DNA of 10,455 nt from Candidatus Krumholzibacteriia bacterium (lineage in GTDB: Bacteria > Krumholzibacteriota > Krumholzibacteriia > LZORAL124-64-63), in NCBI GenBank assembly GCA_014859985.1, contig JACZKN010000310.1, positions 1 to 10,455 on the forward strand. The letters are read 5' to 3'. Made by a program: the position numbers and the translations under genes. Shown piece after piece: positions 1-4,496 of the stretch. A model generated the notes under the pieces. It had not been told where the DNA came from. It worked only from the letters and a program-made list of their open reading frames with translations, and searched no databases. How positions within the stretch are numbered: position 1 is the first letter of the stretch; each line of letters begins with the position of its first letter.

Positions 1-1
1 C

Positions 2-619
2 ATCAAGCTGGTGCTGCGCGTCGCGCCGTTGTCCGCGGTGGCGATGCTGGTCACCTTCGCGGCCACCACGCAGTTGTCGCTGCACACCGCGATCCTCATC
101 GGCGTGATCACCTCATTGGTGCTCTACTGCGCCAAGGCCGCCGAGGCCGCACAGCTGATGGCGCTCGTCCCGGCTGTCGACGGAGGCTGGCAGCAGGCGC
201 CCGTGCCCGAACACTGCACCAGCAACGACGTCACCGTGCTGCACTACGCCGGGGTCGGCCTGTTCGCCGAAGTGGCCCGCATCGACGAAACCTGGCCGCG
301 GGCCGACGACACCACCAATGCCGTCGTGGTGCTCAGCCTGCGATCGTTGCCCGACGTGCCGTCGTCGGTGACCATCAAGGCGCTGCGTCGGTGGGCGGGC
401 CAGCTGACCGCCAACAGCGGCCGGCTGATCATCGCCGGCGTCAACCCCGGCACGGCCGAAGTGCTGCGGCGCGGCGGGCTCGACGACCTGCTGGGCGACG
501 ACGGTATCGTGCCCGCCACCGACCGGGTGTTCGGCGCACTCGACATTGCCGTCGAACGCGGCCGCGCGTGGGTGGCCGCCCAGGACGACGGCGATTTACC
601 GCAACGTGATTCGAACTAG
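2..619 (+). CDS. SulP-family anion transporter, C-terminal part with STAS domain (5' end outside window)
   Basis: The reading frame is open from the window edge, so this is the last ~205 residues of a longer protein; the GTG at 11 is only an internal Val. The first ~45 residues are hydrophobic and look like the last membrane helices of a SulP permease. After a polar linker, residues from about 75 to 190 form a STAS-like alpha/beta domain. It has a strand with VVVLSLRSLPDVPSS, a helix, a strand LIIAGVNPG, and a final helix after the GLDDLLG stretch. SulP proteins carry sulfate, bicarbonate or other anions across the cytoplasmic membrane, and the STAS tail is cytosolic and regulatory. The substrate cannot be told. 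Glu is coded GAA in five of six cases here, while the following genes strongly prefer GAG. The style resembles actinobacterial SulP genes by impression only. It converges on the anti-sigma gene with six bases between stop codons. Confidence 0.8.
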   Translation: MKLVLRVAPLSAVAMLVTFAATTQLSLHTAILIGVITSLVLYCAKAAEAAQLMALVPAVDGGWQQAPVPEHCTSNDVTVLHYAGVGLFAEVARIDETWPRADDTTNAVVVLSLRSLPDVPSSVTIKALRRWAGQLTANSGRLIIAGVNPGTAEVLRRGGLDDLLGDDGIVPATDRVFGALDIAVERGRAWVAAQDDGDLPQRDSN

Positions 620-625
620 CGGCGA

Positions 626-925
626 CTAGCTACAGAGCTCATCTGCGGCTGCCTGCGCCGCCACGATCACCGCGGCCTGGCGGCCCGGTTCGAGCTCGGC
701 CCGCCCGGCCAGTTCCGGTCCCAGCCAGCCCAAGGCTACGGCCACGGCCCGGCAGGGGGCGCAATGCTCCAGGTGCCGGCGCACCAGCTGGCGGTCCAGG
801 GTCTCCAGGCCGCCGTCGGTGAGATCGGGCAGGAGGCCGCAGGCGCGAGCGCAGGCGGAGCCGGACGTCCGGGCCAACACGTCCCGTACGAAATCCCGGC
901 GTCCGTCCCGCCTGCGGTCGTTCAC
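626..925 (-). CDS. Soluble zinc-binding anti-sigma factor (zf-HC2/ZAS type)
   Basis: This 99-residue protein has a C-x25-H-x3-C-x2-C pattern (C25, H51, C55, C58; core HLEHCAPC), the ligand set of ZAS/zf-HC2 anti-sigma factors, with the usual LLPDLTDGGL helix start between. Such proteins bind and silence the ECF sigma factor encoded beside them. The GTG start overlaps the sigma stop (GTGA), so the two genes are translationally coupled. An AGGAGG sits about seven bases upstream inside the sigma gene (933-938). No membrane helix is seen, so it should be cytosolic, like RsrA or the ChrR N-domain rather than the membrane-spanning type. Those soluble ZAS proteins often sense thiol oxidation or metals; sensing here is inference. 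Cys29 and Cys98 are extra cysteines. The C-terminus is short and ends close to a possible sequence junction at ~620, so a truncated tail cannot be excluded. Confidence 0.85.
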   Translation of the reverse strand: MNDRRRDGRRDFVRDVLARTSGSACARACGLLPDLTDGGLETLDRQLVRRHLEHCAPCRAVAVALGWLGPELAGRAELEPGRQAAVIVAAQAAADELCS

Positions 926-1509
926 GACACGGCCTCCTGACCCATCCCGCCGCTGCCGGGCCCGCCCTCGAGGTCGACGACGGCCCGGGCCAGTTCCACG
1001 CGGGCGCGGCTGGAGCGCGACTTGACCGTCCCGAGGGGCAGGTCCAGCATCCCCGCGATCTGCTCCAGGGGCAGGCCCTGGATGTCCTTCAGCACGATGA
1101 TCTCCCGGTTGATCTCGCTCAGGCCCTGCATGGCCCGGTGCACCAGGCGCTGCCGGGACGTGGCCAGCCAGGCCTGCTCCGGATCGGGCGCCGCGGCGGC
1201 CAGGCCGGCCAGCTCCTCGGCCGGGATGTCCTGGCGGGGCGGCCGCGCCCTGCGGCGGCGCAGGTGGTCCAGGCAGGCGTTGCGGGCGATGGAGGTCAGC
1301 CAGCCGGCGAAGCGTTCGGGCTCGTCCATCTGCCCGAGGCGCTGCCAGACGCGCACGAAGATCTCCTGGGCGAGGTCGAGGGCCTCGTCCTGGTCGCCCA
1401 CGTAGCCGAAGGCGATGCTGCATACGCGTCCCTGGTACTCCCTCACGAGAGCCTCCCAAGCCAGCTCGTCGCCCTGGCGGCAACGGGTGATCAGTTCGAC
1501 CTGGTCCAT
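922..1509 (-). CDS. ECF (sigma-70 family, RpoE-like) RNA polymerase sigma factor
   Basis: The 195-residue length is typical for an ECF sigma factor. Region 2 spans about residues 22-90, with the core-binding DEALDLAQEIFVRVW and the -10-recognising FAGWLTSIARNACLDHLRRR. Region 4 spans about 118-178, with the helix-turn-helix REIIVLKDIQGLPLEQIA followed by GTVKSRSSRAR. There is no region 1 or 3. The ATG at 1509 is chosen because GGAAGGGA lies just upstream and homologous proteins begin at this point; the frame stays open to 1557 but those residues (IGGRTRHPRPHPEG) look non-coding. The next gene is its anti-sigma factor, with overlapping stop and start. It is divergent from a desaturase gene across 158 bases. 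A GAAC-N17-CGTC element upstream on its own strand suggests autoregulation. The stimulus and exact ECF group are unknown. Confidence 0.93.
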   Translation of the reverse strand: MDQVELITRCRQGDELAWEALVREYQGRVCSIAFGYVGDQDEALDLAQEIFVRVWQRLGQMDEPERFAGWLTSIARNACLDHLRRRRARPPRQDIPAEELAGLAAAAPDPEQAWLATSRQRLVHRAMQGLSEINREIIVLKDIQGLPLEQIAGMLDLPLGTVKSRSSRARVELARAVVDLEGGPGSGGMGQEAVS

Positions 1510-1563
1510 GGTCCCTTCCGGGTGGGGGCGCGGGTGCCGGGTGCGCCCTCCGATCACACCACA

Positions 1564-1588
1564 GACGCGCCGCGGGTGTCGAGGGTTC
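1564..1588 (-). promoter_or_regulatory. Candidate ECF-type autoregulatory promoter of the sigma gene
   Basis: On the minus strand, CGAAC (1589-1585) is followed after 17 bases by CGTC (1567-1564). This matches the general ECF layout, an AAC-type -35 and a CGTC/CGTA -10 separated by 16-17 bases, known for B. subtilis sigma X, M and W. A start near 1557 would give a leader of about 48 bases. The pattern is short and could arise by chance in GC-rich DNA. Confidence 0.35.
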
Positions 1589-1667
1589 GGTCCGTTCCCG
1601 GCTATTTTCGTAGGGGCAGGCCCGGCCGATCGGGGCTAGTATGGGGATATACCCAACGGGAGGAAGC

Positions 1668-2705
1668 ATGTTCAAGGATACTCTCGGGGCACGGACGCCC
1701 GGCGGACGGCCGGACTTCGGCCGCGCCATCGCCACCTTCAGCCGCGCGGACACCCGCAAGGCCGTGTGGCAGTTGATCAACACCATCGTGCCCTACCTGG
1801 CGATCCTGGCCCTGATGGTGGTCAGCCGGGTGCGGGGCTGGCCCTATCCGGTCACCCTGGCCCTGGCCCTGCCCGCGGCGGCCCTGCAGATCCGCGTCTT
1901 CATCTTCTTCCACGACTGCTGCCACGATTCGTTTTTCGCCTCGCGACGGGCCAACCGCATCACCGGCTACCTGACCGGGATCCTCACCTTCACGCCCTTC
2001 GAGGACTGGAAGCGCAGCCACCTCGCCCACCACGCCACCGCCGGCGACCTGGACCACCGGGGCACGGGCGACATCTGGACCATGACGGTGGACGAATACC
2101 TGGCCGCCCCGCGGCTCAAGCGCCTGGGTTACCGGCTGGTGCGCAACCCGTTCTTCCTGCTGATGGTGGTGCCCTTCTGGCTGTCCCTGATCTCCTACCG
2201 CATCCCCCACCGGGGCGCCGGCAGGCCGGCGGCGGTCAGCGTGCTGGTCACCAACCTGGCCCTGGGCGGCATCTTCGCCCTGGCGGCGCTGACCGTGGGC
2301 TGGCAGACCTACCTGCTGGTGCAGCTGCCGGTGATCGTCATCTCCTGGACCATGGGCGTGTGGCTCTTCTACGTGCAGCACCAGTACGAGGGCGCCTACT
2401 GGACCCGCCGCGACCTGTGGGATCCGGTGGAGGCGGCCCTGCGCGGCAGCTCCTACTACAAGCTGCCCAAGGTGCTGCAGTGGTTCACCGGCAACATCGG
2501 CCTGCACCACATCCACCACCTGCGGCCCCGCATCCCCAACTACCACCTGCAGGCCTGCCAGGACACGGTCCCGGCCCTGCAGAAGGTCCAGCCCCTGACC
2601 CTGCGCCGCAGCCTGCGGTCGATGGCCCTGAACCTCTGGGACGAACAGCAGCAGAGGATGGTCAGCTTCCGGGCCATCCGCGGGCGGCCGCGGGCCAGGG
2701 CCTAG
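1668..2705 (+). CDS. des: Acyl-lipid fatty acid desaturase, Des-like (membrane di-iron)
   Basis: This 345-residue integral membrane enzyme would insert a cis double bond into acyl chains of membrane lipids, using O2 and a di-iron centre. All three histidine boxes are present: HDCCH (82-86), HLAHH (118-122) and HHIHH (280-284). Hydrophobic spans lie at about 38-55, 60-80, 162-178, 190-212 and 214-236. The stretch YVQHQYEGAYW and the GSSYYKLPKVLQWFTGNIG block before the third box closely resemble B. subtilis Des (Delta5 desaturase) and related Delta12 enzymes; regiochemistry cannot be read from sequence. I take ATG 1668 because GGGAGGAA (1658-1665) precedes it; an in-frame ATG at 1641 has no ribosome site. 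A weak -10-like TAGTAT (1637-1642) lies upstream with no clear -35. The gene is divergent from the sigma/anti-sigma pair and ends just before a terminator. The symbol follows similarity to B. subtilis Des. Confidence 0.93.
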   Translation: MFKDTLGARTPGGRPDFGRAIATFSRADTRKAVWQLINTIVPYLAILALMVVSRVRGWPYPVTLALALPAAALQIRVFIFFHDCCHDSFFASRRANRITGYLTGILTFTPFEDWKRSHLAHHATAGDLDHRGTGDIWTMTVDEYLAAPRLKRLGYRLVRNPFFLLMVVPFWLSLISYRIPHRGAGRPAAVSVLVTNLALGGIFALAALTVGWQTYLLVQLPVIVISWTMGVWLFYVQHQYEGAYWTRRDLWDPVEAALRGSSYYKLPKVLQWFTGNIGLHHIHHLRPRIPNYHLQACQDTVPALQKVQPLTLRRSLRSMALNLWDEQQQRMVSFRAIRGRPRARA

Positions 2706-2752
2706 GCCGCGCCCGTGCGCAGCTCCGGCCAGGACCGTCGGCGGCCTTTTTT
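2704..2752 (+). terminator. Probable intrinsic terminator after the desaturase gene
   Basis: AGGCCGC (2704-2710) and GCGGCCT (2741-2747) are a perfect 7-bp inverted repeat, and the right arm runs straight into six T (2747-2752). The loop is long (30 bases) and can itself fold, for example through GGCC pairing at 2727-2730 with the right arm. The T run right after a GC-rich stem at the end of the gene supports termination. Confidence 0.6.
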
Positions 2753-2756
2753 AATG

Positions 2757-2785
2757 TTGCCACAAATATTGTTTTAACTTATATT
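2757..2785 (+). promoter_or_regulatory. Sigma-70-type promoter upstream of the pirin gene
   Basis: TTGCCA (2757-2762), a spacer of exactly 17 bases, and TATATT (2780-2785) give a good housekeeping promoter. It sits in the most AT-rich stretch of the window. It would leave a leader of about 57 bases before the pirin ATG at 2850. It directly follows the desaturase terminator, so the pirin gene is probably its own transcription unit. Confidence 0.6.
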
Positions 2786-2788
2786 GTG

Positions 2789-2814
2789 CTGGAACCGACG
2801 CGGGATTCGGCGTA
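2789..2814 (+). promoter_or_regulatory. Candidate ECF-type second promoter of the pirin gene
   Basis: CTGGAACC (2789-2796) is followed by CGTA (2811-2814); the AAC-to-CGTA spacing is 15 bases, one short of the sigma W type. The same CTGGAACC octamer stands at the equivalent place upstream of the DUF5916 gene. A start near 2821 would fit the gene at 2850. Confidence 0.35.
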
Positions 2815-2849
2815 TCATAAAGCGCCGCAACAAATAAGAGGAGAAAGCG

Positions 2850-3548
2850 ATGATCACCAAGCGACCAGCCCAGGAGCGCGGCCACGCCAACCACGGCTGG
2901 CTGGACACCTGGCACACCTTTTCCTTCGCCCGCTACTACGATCCCGAGCACATGGGCTTCCGGGACCTGCGGGTGATCAACGACGACGTGGTGGCGCCCG
3001 GGGCGGGCTTCGGCACCCACCCCCACGACAACATGGAGATCGTGACCTACGTGCTCGAAGGCGCCCTGGAGCACAAGGACAGCCTGGGCACCGGTTCGGT
3101 GCTGCGGCCGGGCGACGTGCAGCGCATGTCCGCCGGCACGGGCGTGACCCACAGCGAGTTCAACCACTTTCCCGACAAGCCCCTGCGGCTGTTGCAGATC
3201 TGGATCCTGCCGGCGGAACGGGGAATCGCGCCCGGGTACGAGGAGAAGACCTTCGCCGCGGCGGAGAAGCGCGGCCGGCTGCGGCTGATCGTCTCGCCGG
3301 ACGGGCGGGACGGGTCGCTGCGCATCCACCAGGACGTGGCGGTGCACGCGTCGATCCTCGGCGACGGCGAGACCGTGAGCCACGCCCTGGCCCCGGGCCG
3401 CCATGCCTGGGTGCAGGTGGCGCGCGGTACGGTCACGATGAACGGCGTCGAGCTGGGGCAGGGCGACGGCGCGGCGGTCGGCGCAGAGGACCGGCTGGAG
3501 TTCGCCGGGCGGGACGAGGCCGAGTTCCTGGTCTTCGACCTGGCGTGA
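2850..3548 (+). CDS. Pirin family protein, YhhW-type (putative quercetin 2,3-dioxygenase)
   Basis: This 232-residue bicupin matches E. coli YhhW in length and almost line by line: GHANHGWLD near the start, WHTFSFARYYDP, LRVINDDVV, THPHDNMEI and MSAGTGVTHSE. The metal ligands are H57, H59, H101 and E103, at the same positions as in YhhW. YhhW-type pirins are cytosolic and can oxidise quercetin in vitro. Their cellular role is unclear, with links to redox stress and metabolism. The N-terminal cupin carries the metal; the C-terminal one, about residues 145-230, lacks a ligand set, as is usual. GAGGAG (2838-2843) six bases before ATG fixes the start. It has two possible promoters, a sigma-70 type and an ECF type. 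It may be part of the regulon of the sigma factor upstream, by motif only. Confidence 0.93.
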   Translation: MITKRPAQERGHANHGWLDTWHTFSFARYYDPEHMGFRDLRVINDDVVAPGAGFGTHPHDNMEIVTYVLEGALEHKDSLGTGSVLRPGDVQRMSAGTGVTHSEFNHFPDKPLRLLQIWILPAERGIAPGYEEKTFAAAEKRGRLRLIVSPDGRDGSLRIHQDVAVHASILGDGETVSHALAPGRHAWVQVARGTVTMNGVELGQGDGAAVGAEDRLEFAGRDEAEFLVFDLA

Positions 3549-3607
3549 GGAGGGCCGGGCACGACGCCTGCATCGGGTTCGGCCGCACTCCCTGTTCGCG
3601 CCCTCCC

Positions 3608-3637
3608 TTGCCGCGTCCTCCCACCTGGAGGTATCAT
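3608..3637 (+). promoter_or_regulatory. Possible promoter of the HEPN/nucleotidyltransferase pair
   Basis: TTGCCG (3608-3613), 18 bases, then TATCAT (3632-3637) form a reasonable sigma-70 promoter. The -10 element overlaps the upstream candidate ATG at 3636. A transcript begun near 3644 could only use the ATG at 3666. Confidence 0.35.
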
Positions 3638-3665
3638 GGATTCGTACACCGACGGGGAGAAGTCC

Positions 3666-4055
3666 ATGGCCAACCGTGCCCGGGATTGGTTCGCGCAGGC
3701 GGAGAAGGACGTCGCCCTGGCCCGCCTGGCCCAGGCCAACGCGAGCCACGAGTGGGCCTGCTTCGCGGCCCAACAGGCGGCCGAGAAAGCCGTCAAGGCC
3801 CTGCACCTGTGGCGAGGCCAGGAGGCCTGGGGCCACGTGGTGGCCCGCCTGCTGCGCGAGTTGCCGACCGTACCACCGGCCGACCTGGTCGACCGCGGCA
3901 TGGTCCTGGACAACTTCTACGTGTCGAGCCGCTACCCCAACGGGCACCCGGAAGGCGCGCCGTTCGAACACTACGGCCGCCTCCAGAGCAGCGAGGCCCT
4001 CGAGCATGCCGGTCAGATCCTTGCATACGTCCGTGCTGAAATGGCCGGACCGTGA
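3666..4055 (+). CDS. HEPN domain protein, partner of the adjacent nucleotidyltransferase
   Basis: This 129-residue all-helical protein carries the HEPN (COG2250-type) signature RARDWFAQAEKDVALAR, then EWACFAAQQAAEKAVKAL, then DNFYVSSRYPNGHPEGAP and a last helix SSEALEHAGQILAYVRAEM. RYPNGH gives an R-x4-H pair (R89, H94), the motif of HEPN RNases, although in this subgroup the family is not always catalytic. HEPN/MNT pairs are known toxin-antitoxin or regulatory modules in which the nucleotidyltransferase can modify the HEPN partner. The start is uncertain. ATG 3636 (139 residues) has GGAGG four bases upstream; ATG 3666 has GGGGAGA five bases upstream, fits where the family begins, and is the only start compatible with the promoter at 3608-3637. 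The next gene overlaps its 3' end. Confidence 0.85.
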   Translation: MANRARDWFAQAEKDVALARLAQANASHEWACFAAQQAAEKAVKALHLWRGQEAWGHVVARLLRELPTVPPADLVDRGMVLDNFYVSSRYPNGHPEGAPFEHYGRLQSSEALEHAGQILAYVRAEMAGP

Positions 4056-4383
4056 CACGGTGGATGCCGCGGCGCGCGCGTGGGCGGCGGCGGCCGCCGC
4101 CGTGCGTCCTGACCTGCAGCGCCTGGGTTACTTCGGATCCTATGCCACGGGCGACTGGGGCGTGGGCAGCGACCTGGACCTGGTGGCCGTGGTCGAGCGG
4201 AGCGACCTGCCCTTTGTCGCCCGCGGCCGCAGCTGGGACCTGACCGGCCTGCCGGTGCCCGCAGAGATCCTCGTCTTCACGGCCCGGGAGTGGGACGCGG
4301 TGGTCGCCCGCGGGGATCGCTTCGCTCGGGTCATGTCCACCGGGGTGCGCTGGATCTGGCCGCTGCCACCGGCCGCCCCGTAG
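4033..4383 (+). CDS. Minimal nucleotidyltransferase (MNT), partner of HEPN protein
   Basis: This short protein of 116 residues is a pol-beta-fold minimal nucleotidyltransferase. It shows GSYATGDWGVGSDLDL: G35-S36, ten residues, then D47-x-D49, the metal-binding motif. The third acidic position, in the strand PAEILVFT, is Glu78 where Asp is common. Known MntA-type partners transfer nucleotides to the HEPN toxin and so neutralise it. Here the HEPN gene comes first. No ATG start exists. GTG 4033, inside the HEPN gene (23-base overlap), gives LKWPDRDTVDAAARAW; GTG 4060, five bases after the HEPN stop, would remove nine residues and also leaves the fold intact. Neither has a good ribosome site, so coupling to HEPN translation is likely. 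Confidence 0.8.
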   Translation: MLKWPDRDTVDAAARAWAAAAAAVRPDLQRLGYFGSYATGDWGVGSDLDLVAVVERSDLPFVARGRSWDLTGLPVPAEILVFTAREWDAVVARGDRFARVMSTGVRWIWPLPPAAP

Positions 4384-4401
4384 CGAATCCCACCGTTCGT
4401 A

Positions 4402-4428
4402 CTGGAACCCGGGGCTGCCGTCTGCGTA
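4402..4428 (+). promoter_or_regulatory. Candidate ECF-type promoter of the DUF5916 gene
   Basis: CTGGAACC (4402-4409) and CGTA (4425-4428) give GGAAC-N16-CGTA, the spacing of sigma W-type ECF promoters. A start near 4436 would leave a leader of about 60 bases. The octamer is shared with the pirin upstream region, but also occurs once inside coding sequence near 6555. Confidence 0.4.
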
Positions 4429-4496
4429 GTTTGCGGCGATGCGCACCGCACCCTCACCGCTGGCCGGCAGCTTCCGGCCGCCCCGGGAGATGCCCC

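Noticed and set aside
604..620. tRNA-like T-loop string (TTCGAATC on the minus strand) at the SulP end, as a tRNA gene or attachment site
   Set aside because: The flanks do not form a T-stem and no acceptor, D or anticodon arms are found around it.
1637..1653. TAGTAT or TATACC as a -10 element of the desaturase promoter
   Set aside because: No acceptable -35 lies 16-18 bases upstream of either. It is kept only as a remark in the gene entry.
626..1786. Long minus-strand frame (386 codons) running from the anti-sigma gene back across the sigma gene
   Set aside because: Only the last 99 codons look like protein (zf-HC2). The upstream part is Arg/Pro/Gly-rich shadow of the sigma gene.
3549..3606. 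Inverted repeat GGAGGGC / GCCCTCC after the pirin gene, as a terminator
   Set aside because: The loop is 44 bases long and there is no T run after the right arm, so it is too weak to call.
1766..4039. 757-codon plus-strand frame crossing desaturase, terminator and pirin
   Set aside because: It is Pro/Gly/Arg-rich and out of frame with two well-recognised genes, and it spans a terminator and promoter.
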